Source: Micromonosporaceae bacterium KJ-029 (lineage in GTDB: Bacteria > Actinomycetota > Actinomycetes > Mycobacteriales > Micromonosporaceae). From it: a DNA stretch of 64,000 nucleotides. The notes beneath the pieces were generated by a model that made no database searches, was not told the DNA's origin, and saw only the letters and a program-made list of their open reading frames with translations. The translations under genes were made by a program, and so were the position numbers. The stretch spans positions 62,001 to 126,000 of the forward strand of contig BIFP01000052.1 of the NCBI GenBank assembly GCA_005402585.1, in the 5' to 3' direction. Position 1 is the first letter of the stretch; each line of letters begins with the position of its first letter. Below are positions 48,666 to 57,185 of the stretch, piece after piece.

Positions 48666-49322
48666 TCAGCCGCTGGCCTGCTGCAGTTTCCGCAGCTCGT
48701 TGATCTCTTTCTGCTGCCCCGCCTTCATCGCCTTGGCCATCCGGACCACCTCGGGGCGGTCGGAGACCTTGAGCACGCCGTCGACCATGTGGATCCCGCC
48801 CAGGTGATGGTTGATCATCAGCTTGATGACGAGTTGGTCGACCTCGGCTCCCTGCGCCTCGTGCAGCTGGGCGATCTCCTCCCGGGTGGCCATCCCGGGC
48901 ATCAGCCCGTCGTCGCGCGGCTGTACGTCGTCGGACATCCACTCCATCGCCGGCCGGGAACCCGTCGGCATCAGGTCCCACTCCTGCAACCAGCGCTGCA
49001 TCTGACCGATCTGGGCCTGCTGGGTCAGGGCGATGTCGTACCCGATCTGCCGGATCTCCGGATTCTGTCCCTTGGCGTACGCGACCATGGCCATCTCCAC
49101 GGCCTGGGCGTGGTGCCGGGACATGTCCCGGGCGAAACCGGCCTCGGCCGAGGTCTCACCGGGGGTGCGCCCACTGGTCAGCGTCGCGGCCGTCCAGCCG
49201 ACGCCGAGCAACAGCAGCGCCGTCACGGCCAGGGTCAGGTAGCGCAGCGTCCGGGATGCCTGGCGGGGTTCCGCCGGGCTCGTCCGCTCGTCCACCGGTG
49301 CGTCCTGTACCGCGTTCGGCAT
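48666..49322 (-). CDS. DUF305 family membrane-anchored protein
   Basis: 218-aa protein. One N-terminal TM anchor (about 28-50) precedes an extracytoplasmic four-helix DUF305 domain with the His motifs DMSRHHAQAVEMA (about 66-78) and INHHLGGIHM (about 171-180), and several Met residues (LMPGMAT). DUF305 proteins resemble ferritin-like bundles and are often linked to copper handling; the His/Met content fits metal binding but does not prove it. It is read just after the DUF3105 gene with one base between stop and start (TGACATG). Confidence 0.9.
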   Translation of the reverse strand: MPNAVQDAPVDERTSPAEPRQASRTLRYLTLAVTALLLLGVGWTAATLTSGRTPGETSAEAGFARDMSRHHAQAVEMAMVAYAKGQNPEIRQIGYDIALTQQAQIGQMQRWLQEWDLMPTGSRPAMEWMSDDVQPRDDGLMPGMATREEIAQLHEAQGAEVDQLVIKLMINHHLGGIHMVDGVLKVSDRPEVVRMAKAMKAGQQKEINELRKLQQASG

Positions 49323-49323
49323 G

Positions 49324-50145
49324 TCAGCCGCCCATCGACGGCTGGAGTTCGCGCGGCTCGGTGCCGGTGCCAGTGGTGTAGTTACCGGCGGAGCAGGTGG
49401 CGCCCGGCTCCACCGAGGCGTTCTGCGCCAGCGTGGTGGCGAACTCCTTGATCCGCGGGTCGTCCGCGCTGTCGACCTTCAGCTGGTAGCCCCACGCCTG
49501 GATCGAGACCGCCTTGTCGAGGCCCTCGTACGGGCTCATCAGCATGAAGTCGTTGTTGCGGATCACGCTGGCCAGCTTCTCGACGTCGGCCGCCGGCAGG
49601 TCGGGGCGGTAGGTGAGCCACACCGCGCCGTGCTCCATGCTGTGCAACGCGTGCTCGGCGGCGATCGGCGCGTCGTACACGTCGCCCAGGCAGCGCTGCC
49701 AGGTGTTGTTGTGCGGGCCGCCGACCGGCGGGCTCTGCTTGTACTCCTGCTTGCCGGCCCGGTGCTCCGAGTTGGAGACGCTCTCCGGGTCCGTCTCGCG
49801 GAAGTTGACGATGCCCTGGATGTCCGCCGCCTTGTCCTCCCAGGACTGGCTGCCCCTGATGGCCGCCCAGGCGCCGTACCCGATGATCGACGTGGCGAGC
49901 ACGCCGACCGCGACGAAGAGCGCGATCGGGCCCCACGAGCGGCCCTGGCTGACCTTCACCGGAGTGATCGGCTTGCGCGGCCCCTTGCCGCCCCCGCCGG
50001 AGCGTTGGGGCGTCGCCGGCTTGCCGGAACCGGCCTTGGTGCCGGTCGCCTTGGCGTCGGCGGCCGGCCGACCCGCCGCCGGCTTCTTGCCGGTGCTGAC
50101 CACGGTCGGACGGCGCTGTGGGCCGCCCGGGGTGCTGATGCTCAT
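49324..50145 (-). CDS. DUF3105 family membrane protein
   Basis: 273-aa protein. A basic, Gly/Lys/Pro-rich N-terminus (about 1-68), a TM helix (about 71-95) and an extracytoplasmic DUF3105 domain with VGGPHNNTWQRCLGDVYDAPI, HALHSMEHGAVWLTYRPDL and PYEGLD. Conserved His and Cys residues in these motifs could bind metal. Pairing with DUF305 is common in actinobacteria. ATG 50145 starts MSISTPGGPQRRP. It is divergent from argS, 101 bp apart. Confidence 0.9.
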   Translation of the reverse strand: MSISTPGGPQRRPTVVSTGKKPAAGRPAADAKATGTKAGSGKPATPQRSGGGGKGPRKPITPVKVSQGRSWGPIALFVAVGVLATSIIGYGAWAAIRGSQSWEDKAADIQGIVNFRETDPESVSNSEHRAGKQEYKQSPPVGGPHNNTWQRCLGDVYDAPIAAEHALHSMEHGAVWLTYRPDLPAADVEKLASVIRNNDFMLMSPYEGLDKAVSIQAWGYQLKVDSADDPRIKEFATTLAQNASVEPGATCSAGNYTTGTGTEPRELQPSMGG

Positions 50146-50234
50146 CGTGCCTCGTCAGGTCGGTCGGTCAGGGGAATCCGGCGGCCCGGCCCCCGATGCC
50201 GGGTCGCCGCCGCGGGGACCGAGTCTACCCCCGA

Positions 50235-50240
50235 TAACAT
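50235..50240 (+). promoter_or_regulatory. TAACAT -10 element of leaderless argS
   Basis: TAACAT ends 6 nt before the GTG of argS, with no ribosome binding site, the pattern of a leaderless mRNA. Confidence 0.5.
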
Positions 50241-50246
50241 GGATCG

Positions 50247-51911
50247 GTGACTCCCGCAGAACTCGCCGACGCCGTCCTTGCCGCCGCTCACGCCATCTTC
50301 GCCGACCGAGGGCTGGACGGCTCCGCGCTGCCGGAGCACACGACGGTCGAGCGACCCCGCAATCCCGAGCACGGTGACTACGCCTCCACGCTCGCGTTGC
50401 AGCTGAGCAAGAAGGTGGGCGTACCGCCGCGGGAGCTGGCCGCCGCGCTGGCCGCCCAGCTCGCCAGCACGACCGGGATCAAGTCGGTGGAGATCGCGGG
50501 TCCGGGCTTCCTGAACATCCGGCTCGACGCAGCCGCCGCGGGTCAACTCGCCCGGACGATCGTCGAGGCCGGCGCCGAGTACGGCCGCGGAGACCGGCTC
50601 GCCGGCCTGAAGATCAATCTGGAGTTCGTCTCGGCCAACCCGACCGGCCCGGTGCACATCGGTGGGGTCCGCTGGGCCGCGGTCGGCGACGCGTTGAGCC
50701 GGCTGCTGCGCGCCACCGGCGCGGACGTCGGCACGGAGTACTACTTCAACGACGCCGGTTCGCAGATCGACCGGTTCGCCCGTTCGCTGCTCGCCGCGGC
50801 GAAGGGGGAGCCCGCCCCGGAGGACGGCTACGGCGGGGCGTACATCGCCGAGATCGCCGCCGAGGTCACCGAACGCCGGCCGGACGTGCTGGAGCTGGAC
50901 GACGCCGCCGCCCAGGAGGTCTTCCGGGTCGAGGGTGTCGCGCTGATGTTCGAGGAGATCAAGTCCTCGCTGCGCGACTTCGGCGTGGAGTTCGACACCT
51001 ACTTCAACGAGAAGGACCTGCACGACCGGGGCGAGCTGGAACACGCGCTGACCCGGCTGCGCGAGCAGGGGCACGTCTTCGAGGCCGACGGCGCGACCTG
51101 GCTGCGGACCACGGACTTCGGCGACGACAAGGACCGGGTACTGCGCAAGTCCAACGGTGAGTGGACGTACTTCGCCGCGGACTGCGCGTACTACCTGGAC
51201 AAGCGGGAGCGCGGCTTCGACCGGGTCGTGATCATGCTCGGGGCCGACCACCACGGCTACATCGGCCGGATGAAGGCGATGGCGGCCTGCTTCGGTGACG
51301 ACCCCGCGCACACCTTGGAGATCCTCATCGGCCAGCTGGTCAACCTGGTCCGCGAGGGCGCTCCGGTGCGGATGAGCAAGCGGGCCGGCACCGTGGTCAC
51401 CCTGGAGGACCTGGTCGACGCGATCGGGGTGGACGCCTCCCGGTACGCGCTGGCCCGCTACTCCAGCGACTCCCCGATCGACATCGACATCGAGCTGTGG
51501 ACCAGGGCCACCCGGGACAACCCGGTCTACTACGTGCAGTACGTGGCGGCCCGGACGGCCAGTGTCGGGCGTAACGCCGCCGAGGTCGGCCTGACCCGGG
51601 GCGACGCCGCGTCGTTCCGGCCCGAGCTGCTCGACCACGACAAGGAGAACGAGCTGCTCAAGGCGCTCGCCGAGTTCCCCGCCGTGGTCGCCGCCGCCGC
51701 CGAGCTGCGCGAGCCGCACCGGGTGGCCCGCTACCTGGAGGACCTGGCCGGTGCGTACCACCGGTTCTACGACAACTGCCGGATCCTGCCCCGGGGCGAC
51801 GAGGAGGTCACCGACCTGCACCGGGCCCGGCTCTGGCTCAACGACGCCACCCGGGTGGTCATCGCCAACGGGTTGCACCTGCTCGGCGTCTCGGCCCCGG
51901 AACGGATGTGA
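50247..51911 (+). CDS. argS: Arginyl-tRNA synthetase
   Basis: 554-aa class I synthetase charging tRNA-Arg. N-terminal Add-1 domain (about 1-110), HIGH motif as His137-Ile-Gly-Gly in NPTGPVHIGGVRW, and the KMSKS equivalent at Met376 in VRMSKRAGTV; the C-terminal anticodon-binding helices end in RVVIANGLHLLGVSAPERM, a standard ArgS terminus. Length is normal. GTG 50247 has no Shine-Dalgarno. It opens the argS-lysA-hom-thrC block found in the same order in mycobacteria. Confidence 0.97.
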   Translation: MTPAELADAVLAAAHAIFADRGLDGSALPEHTTVERPRNPEHGDYASTLALQLSKKVGVPPRELAAALAAQLASTTGIKSVEIAGPGFLNIRLDAAAAGQLARTIVEAGAEYGRGDRLAGLKINLEFVSANPTGPVHIGGVRWAAVGDALSRLLRATGADVGTEYYFNDAGSQIDRFARSLLAAAKGEPAPEDGYGGAYIAEIAAEVTERRPDVLELDDAAAQEVFRVEGVALMFEEIKSSLRDFGVEFDTYFNEKDLHDRGELEHALTRLREQGHVFEADGATWLRTTDFGDDKDRVLRKSNGEWTYFAADCAYYLDKRERGFDRVVIMLGADHHGYIGRMKAMAACFGDDPAHTLEILIGQLVNLVREGAPVRMSKRAGTVVTLEDLVDAIGVDASRYALARYSSDSPIDIDIELWTRATRDNPVYYVQYVAARTASVGRNAAEVGLTRGDAASFRPELLDHDKENELLKALAEFPAVVAAAAELREPHRVARYLEDLAGAYHRFYDNCRILPRGDEEVTDLHRARLWLNDATRVVIANGLHLLGVSAPERM

Positions 51912-51999
51912 GCACGATGGCTGCGAGCGCGAGGAGTGAGCTTGCGAGCCCCGCAGTCGCGAAGCGGAGGCGAGTGATCGCGAGCGGAGGAGCGGGCTG
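51912..51999 (+). other. Low-complexity GCGAGCG-rich spacer between argS and lysA
   Basis: The 88 bp are built from repeated GCGAGCG/GGAG words (GCGAGCGCGAGGAGTGAGC, GCGAAGCGGAGGCGAG). I recall similar words in many Micromonosporaceae intergenic regions. It ends in the GGAGGAG ribosome binding site of lysA. Confidence 0.6.
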
Positions 52000-53385
52000 A
52001 TGCGTGCTCACGAGGCCGGTGCGCTGCACGGCGACATCGGCAACCGGGGGCCGGCCTGGCTGCGTACACCGGCCGACGTCAACGCCCTGGTGCCGCAGCT
52101 GTGGCCGCGCAACACCCGGCGTGGCGACGACGGCGCGCTGGCCGTCGCGGGCCTGGACGTACGCGCCATCGCCGCCGAGTACGGCACCCCGGTGTACGTG
52201 CTCGACGAGGACGACCTGCGCTCGCGCTGCCGGGACTTCCGGGCCGCCTTCCCGACCGAGGACGTCTACTACGCGGGCAAGGCGTTCCTCTGCCGCGCGG
52301 TGGTGCGGATGATCGCCGAGGAGGGCATGTTCCTCGACGTGTGCAGCGGCGGCGAGCTGGCCGTGGCGCTGGCCGGCGGGATGCCTCCGGAGCGGATCGG
52401 CTTCCACGGCAACAACAAGTCGGTGGCCGAGCTGAGCCGGGCGCTGGACGTGGGCGTCGGACAGATCATCGTCGACTCGTTCGGCGAGATCGACCGGCTC
52501 ACCGAACTGGCCCGCGAGCGGGGCGTCCGGCCACGGGTGATGATCCGGGTCACGGTCGGCGTCGAGGCACACACCCACGAGTTCATCGCCACCGCCCACG
52601 AGGACCAGAAGTTCGGCTTCTCGCTGGCCGGCGGCGCGGCCATCGCCGCCGCGCTGCGCATCCTCGACGAGGACGTGCTGGAACTGCGCGGCCTGCACTC
52701 GCACATCGGCTCGCAGATCTTCGACACCAGCGGGTTCGAGGTCTCCGCCCGGCGGGTGCTCGCCCTGCAGGCGCAGATCCGCGACGCACGTGGGGTCGAG
52801 CTGCCCGAGCTGGACCTCGGTGGCGGCTTCGGCATCGCGTACACCACCCAGGACGACCCCTCGGCCCCGCACGACCTGGCCAAGCGGCTGCGCAAGATCG
52901 TGGACGGGGAGTGCGCGGCGGAGCGGCTCGCCGTGCCGCACCTGTCCGTCGAGCCCGGCCGGGCGATCGTGGGCCCCGCCGTGTTCACCCTCTACGAGGT
53001 GGGCACGGTCAAGGACGTCGACGGCATCCGCACGTACGTCAGCGTCGACGGTGGGATGAGCGACAACATCCGTACCGCGCTGTACGACGCCTCGTACTCG
53101 GCGACCCTGGCCTCCCGGGCGAGCGCCGCCGAGGCGATGCTCGCCCGCGTGGTGGGAAAGCATTGTGAGTCCGGGGACATTGTGGTGAAGGATGAATTCC
53201 TGCCCGCCGACGTGCAGCCCGGAGATCTTGTCGCGGTGCCCGGCACGGGTGCCTACTGCCGCAGCATGGCCAGCAACTACAACCACGTGCCCCGACCCCC
53301 GGTGGTCGCGGTTCGGGACGGCCAGGCCCGGCTGATCGTTCGACGGGAGACCGAAGAGGACCTGCTCGCTTTGGATGTGGGATGA
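52000..53385 (+). CDS. lysA: Diaminopimelate decarboxylase
   Basis: 461-aa PLP enzyme for the last step of lysine synthesis. PLP Lys94 in VYYAGKAFLC, the HSHIGSQIF and GGGFGIAY motifs, and the C-terminal catalytic Cys region GKHCESGDIVV followed by the substrate-binding GAYCRSMASNYN are intact. ATG 52000 has GGAGGAG 8 nt upstream. Overlap with hom (ATGA) marks a coupled operon. Confidence 0.97.
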   Translation: MRAHEAGALHGDIGNRGPAWLRTPADVNALVPQLWPRNTRRGDDGALAVAGLDVRAIAAEYGTPVYVLDEDDLRSRCRDFRAAFPTEDVYYAGKAFLCRAVVRMIAEEGMFLDVCSGGELAVALAGGMPPERIGFHGNNKSVAELSRALDVGVGQIIVDSFGEIDRLTELARERGVRPRVMIRVTVGVEAHTHEFIATAHEDQKFGFSLAGGAAIAAALRILDEDVLELRGLHSHIGSQIFDTSGFEVSARRVLALQAQIRDARGVELPELDLGGGFGIAYTTQDDPSAPHDLAKRLRKIVDGECAAERLAVPHLSVEPGRAIVGPAVFTLYEVGTVKDVDGIRTYVSVDGGMSDNIRTALYDASYSATLASRASAAEAMLARVVGKHCESGDIVVKDEFLPADVQPGDLVAVPGTGAYCRSMASNYNHVPRPPVVAVRDGQARLIVRRETEEDLLALDVG

Positions 53386-54707
53386 CGTCACCTGTGCGCC
53401 TGGCCCTGCTCGGCTGCGGCACCGTCGGTGCGGAGGTGGTCCGGCTGCTGCACGAGCAGTCGGCCGACCTCGCCGCCCGGATCGGTGCCCCGCTGGAGAT
53501 CGCCGGCATCGCCGTACGCCGGATCGGACGGGACCGCGGCGACCTGCCGATCGACCCGACCCTGTTCACCACCGACGCGCTCGGGCTGATCAAGCGCGAC
53601 GACGTCGACGTGGTGGTCGAGGTGGTCGGCGGGATCGAGCCGGCACGCGGCTGGCTGGTGGAGGCGCTGCGGGCCGGCAAGAGCGTGGTCACCGCCAACA
53701 AGGCATTGCTCGCCGAGGACGGCGGCGCCCTGCACGACGCGGCGGCCGAGGGCGGTGGCGACCTCTACTACGAGGCGTCCGTGGCCGGGGCGATCCCGCT
53801 GCTGCGCCCGTTGCGCGAGTCGCTGCACGGGGACCGGATCACCCAGGTCACCGGCATCGTCAACGGCACCACCAACTTCATCCTCTCGGCCATGCACGCC
53901 ACCGGCGCCGGCTTCGTCGAGGCGCTGGAGGAGGCGACCGAGCTGGGGTACGCCGAGGCCGACCCGACCGCCGACGTCGAGGGCTTCGACGCCGCGGCCA
54001 AGGCGGCCATCCTGGCCTCGCTGGCCTTCCACAGCCGGGTCGGTGCGGCCGACGTGCACCGCGAGGGCATCACCGAGGTCACCGCCGCCGACGTGGCCAG
54101 CGCGAAGGCGATGGGCCACACGATCAAACTTCTCTGCATCGCGGCCCGGGGCACCGACGGGCAGGGCCGGGAGACGGTCAGCGTCCGGGTGCACCCGGCG
54201 ATGATTCCGCTGACCCACCCGCTGGCCAGCGTCGGCGACGCGTTCAACGCGGTCTTCGTCGAGGCGGAGGCCGCCGGGCAGCTGATGTTCTACGGCCGGG
54301 GCGCCGGTGGCGCGCCCACCGCCAGCGCGGTGCTCGGCGACGTGGTGGCGGTGGCCCGCAACCGGCTCGCCGGCGTCCGCGCGGCCAGCGAGTCCGCGTA
54401 CGCCGACCTGCCGGTACGGCCGATGGGGGAGGCGCTCACCCGCTACCACATCAGCCTCGACGTGGCCGACCGTCCCGGTGTGCTGGAGTCGGTGGCCGGG
54501 GTGTTCGCCCGGCACGACGTCTCCATCGCCACCGTGCGGCAGGGGCCGGCGAGCGGCGGCAACGACGGCGGAGGCGGCGACGCGATCCTGGTGATCGTGA
54601 CCCATGTGGCGCCGGACGCGGCGCTCGCGGCGACCGTCCGCGAGCTGCGGGGCCTGGACATCGTCCGGTCGGTGGCCAGCGTGCTGCGGGTCGAGGGCGG
54701 CCTGTGA
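53382..54707 (+). CDS. hom: Homoserine dehydrogenase
   Basis: 441-aa NAD(P)-dependent enzyme making homoserine from aspartate semialdehyde. Rossmann motif LALLGCGTVGAEVVRLL (about 7-23), NKALLAEDG, the catalytic region NGTTNFILSAMHATGAGF and AEADPTADVEGFDAAAKAAI with the essential Asp/Lys, then a C-terminal ACT domain (about 360-441) for threonine feedback. In the ACT domain there is a Gly-rich insert (SGGNDGGGGD). ATG 53382 overlaps the lysA stop. Confidence 0.97.
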   Translation: MTSPVRLALLGCGTVGAEVVRLLHEQSADLAARIGAPLEIAGIAVRRIGRDRGDLPIDPTLFTTDALGLIKRDDVDVVVEVVGGIEPARGWLVEALRAGKSVVTANKALLAEDGGALHDAAAEGGGDLYYEASVAGAIPLLRPLRESLHGDRITQVTGIVNGTTNFILSAMHATGAGFVEALEEATELGYAEADPTADVEGFDAAAKAAILASLAFHSRVGAADVHREGITEVTAADVASAKAMGHTIKLLCIAARGTDGQGRETVSVRVHPAMIPLTHPLASVGDAFNAVFVEAEAAGQLMFYGRGAGGAPTASAVLGDVVAVARNRLAGVRAASESAYADLPVRPMGEALTRYHISLDVADRPGVLESVAGVFARHDVSIATVRQGPASGGNDGGGGDAILVIVTHVAPDAALAATVRELRGLDIVRSVASVLRVEGGL

Positions 54708-54733
54708 TGGGACGGAGAGGCGAGGAGAGCGAC

Positions 54734-55783
54734 ATGTGGCGGGGTCTGATCAACGCCTACCGGGACCGGCTGCCGGTCACCGACGCCACGCCCGTCGTCA
54801 CCCTGCACGAGGGAAACACGCCACTGCTGCCCGCGCCGGTGTTGTCCGCCCGGCTGGGCTGCGACGTGTACCTGAAGGTGGAGGGCGCGAACCCGACCGG
54901 CTCGTTCAAGGACCGGGGCATGACGATGGCCGTCTCCAAGGCGGTCGAGGCCGGCAACAAGGCCATCATCTGCGCCTCCACCGGCAACACCAGCGCCTCC
55001 GCCGCCGCGTACGCGGCCCGGGCCGGGGTGACCTGCGCGGTGCTGGTACCGCAGGGCAAGATCGCGCTGGGCAAGCTGGCCCAGGCGCTGGTGCACGGCG
55101 CCAAGCTGCTCCAGGTCAACGGCAACTTCGACGACTGTCTGGCGCTGGCCGCGAAGCTCGCCCAGGACTATCCGGTGGCCCTGGTCAACTCGGTCAACAT
55201 CGACCGCCTGCACGGCCAGAAGACGGCGGCGTTCGAGATCGTCGAGGCGCTCGGCGACGCGCCGGACATCCACTGCCTGCCGGTCGGCAACGCCGGCAAC
55301 ATCTCCGCGTACTGGATGGGCTACACCGAGGACCGGGACGCCGGCAACGCCACCCGCACCCCGAAGATGTACGGCTTCCAGGCGGCCGGTGCCGCGCCGA
55401 TCGTGACCGGCCAGGTGGTCGCCGAACCGTCCACCATCGCCACCGCCATCCGGATCGGCAACCCGGCGAGTTGGACGAAGGCCCTGGACGCCCGGGACGC
55501 CTCCGGCGGGCTGATCGAGGCGGTCACCGACCGGGAGATCCTGTCCGCGTACCGGCTGCTGGCCCGGGAGGTCGGCGTCTTCGTGGAACTGGGCAGCGCG
55601 GCCAGCGTCGCGGGCCTGCTCCAGCAGGCCGCCGCCGGGCGGGTGCCGGCCGGGTCCACCGTGGTCTGCACGGTCACCGGGCACGGCCTGAAGGACCCGG
55701 AGTGGGCCATCACCACCGCCCCCGCCCCCGTCACCATCGCCAACGATCCGCTCGCCGCCGCCCGCTCCCTCGACCTCGTCTGA
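54734..55783 (+). CDS. thrC: Threonine synthase
   Basis: 349-aa PLP enzyme converting O-phosphohomoserine to threonine. PLP Lys59 in NPTGSFKDRGM, CASTGNTSASAAAYAARAG, and the phosphate-binding PVGNAGNISAYWMGY are all present. It is the short actinobacterial type. ATG 54734 (MWRGLINAYRDRLPV) follows GAGGAGA; an in-frame ATG near 54707 would overlap hom. The next gene of the pathway, thrB, lies 6 kb away beyond three transport genes. Confidence 0.97.
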   Translation: MWRGLINAYRDRLPVTDATPVVTLHEGNTPLLPAPVLSARLGCDVYLKVEGANPTGSFKDRGMTMAVSKAVEAGNKAIICASTGNTSASAAAYAARAGVTCAVLVPQGKIALGKLAQALVHGAKLLQVNGNFDDCLALAAKLAQDYPVALVNSVNIDRLHGQKTAAFEIVEALGDAPDIHCLPVGNAGNISAYWMGYTEDRDAGNATRTPKMYGFQAAGAAPIVTGQVVAEPSTIATAIRIGNPASWTKALDARDASGGLIEAVTDREILSAYRLLAREVGVFVELGSAASVAGLLQQAAAGRVPAGSTVVCTVTGHGLKDPEWAITTAPAPVTIANDPLAAARSLDLV

Positions 55784-55889
55784 GATCACCACGGGCGCCC
55801 TGGGGGCGTCACCAGGTTCTCCGCAGCCAGGCCGCCGTCGCCAGGTGGGCTCGCCGGTCGGAGGCCGGTCAGGTAGCCGGCGGGCATGC

Positions 55890-57176
55890 CAGACCGCCCA
55901 AGCGCTGGAGGGCTCACTGTGCGCGATCCGGACCGTCTAGGCCAGCCGCGCCGAGCAACGCCAGGCGGCGTTGATCACCACGCACGCCCGCGACTCGGCG
56001 CGGCACGGGATCCACGCCGCCCGGCGTGCCGCTTTGGTCTGGACCATCTCCTGGACCGGTATCCAACTCGCCGTCATCGTCATCCTCGGCTTCGGCGCGG
56101 CGCGGGCCGGGCGGGGTCTGATCGAGGTCTCCACGCTGATCGCGTTCCTGCTCTACGCCTTCCAGCTGATGGGGCCGATCAGCGAGCTGACCCAGAACAT
56201 GACCGCCATGCAGGCCGGGATAGCGGCGGCGGGTCGGCTGCGGGAGATCGAGGCCATCGCGGTCGAGCCCGGAGCGCCCACGGCCGGCGTCAACCCGAAC
56301 ACCGCCACCTCGGCCGGCGCCGCAGCGGACGGCAATCCGCGCCCCGACAGCGCCGTACCGGTGTTGGCCTTCCGGGGCGTGACCGCGCGGTACGCGCCCG
56401 GGGCGCCGCCCGCCGTACGCGGGATCGACCTGGAGTTCCCCCGCGTCGGCCACACCGCGATCGTCGGGCCCTCCGGCGCGGGCAAGACCACCCTCTTCTC
56501 CCTGCTGCTGCGCTTCCTCGAACCGGAGCACGGCGTCCTGCTGCTGGACGGCCGCCCGTACCCGGAGCACACGCCCGGAGAGATCCGCGGCCGGCTGGCC
56601 TACGTCGAGCAGGAGGCGCCGGTCGTGCCGGGCACGATCGGCGACAACCTGCGGTTCACCCATCCCGACGCCACCGACGACGAGCTGTGGGCCGCGCTGC
56701 GCGCGGTCGACCTGGACGACAAGGTCGGCTCCCTCGACCTCGGGCTGGACACGCCGCTGTCCGCCACCACCGTCTCCGGCGGCGAGCGACAGCGCATCGC
56801 GCTGGCCCGGGCGGTGCTGCGTACCCCGGACGTGCTGCTGCTCGACGAGGCGACCTCCCAGGTCGACGGGTTGACCGAGGCGGCGGTCGGCCGGTGCGTC
56901 CGGCAGCGGGCCGAGGCCGGCGCGGTGGTGACCATCGCCCACCGACTGTCCACCGTGCTCGACGCCGACCAGATCGTCGTGATGGACCATGGTCGGATCC
57001 GCGCCGTCGGTGACCACGCGACCCTGCTGCGCACCGACGAGCTGTACCGGGACCTGGTGGCGTCGCTGCGGATCGGTACCACCGAGGCGGGTTTTGTCGC
57101 GCCCGCCCCGGAAACGGGCGGACGGACCGGGTCGGGCACACTGCTCGTGCCCGCCGACCGTCTCCCCCAGGAGTGA
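55890..57176 (+). pseudogene. 5'-truncated ABC exporter with internal stop codon
   Basis: Downstream of 55940 the sequence encodes an exporter's last two TM segments (about IQLAVIVILGFGAARAGRGL) and a full ATPase: Walker A GPSGAGKTTL, LSGGQ variant VSGGERQR, Walker B VLLLDEATS. Upstream of it the same frame continues as QALEGSLCAIRTV, then TAG (55938-55940), then ASRAEQRQA. This is a typical exporter segment, in which the stop replaces a probable Lys codon (AAG to TAG). The first four TM helices are absent. A TTG at 55971 could start the rest (401 aa), but without its TM region it cannot transport. Considered decaying. Confidence 0.75.
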
Positions 57177-57185
57177 GCCACGCCG

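Noticed and set aside
52000..52312. Alternative plus-frame ORFs inside lysA, hom and thrC
   Set aside because: They are frame shadows with Arg/Pro-rich composition, whereas the annotated frames carry all active-site motifs.
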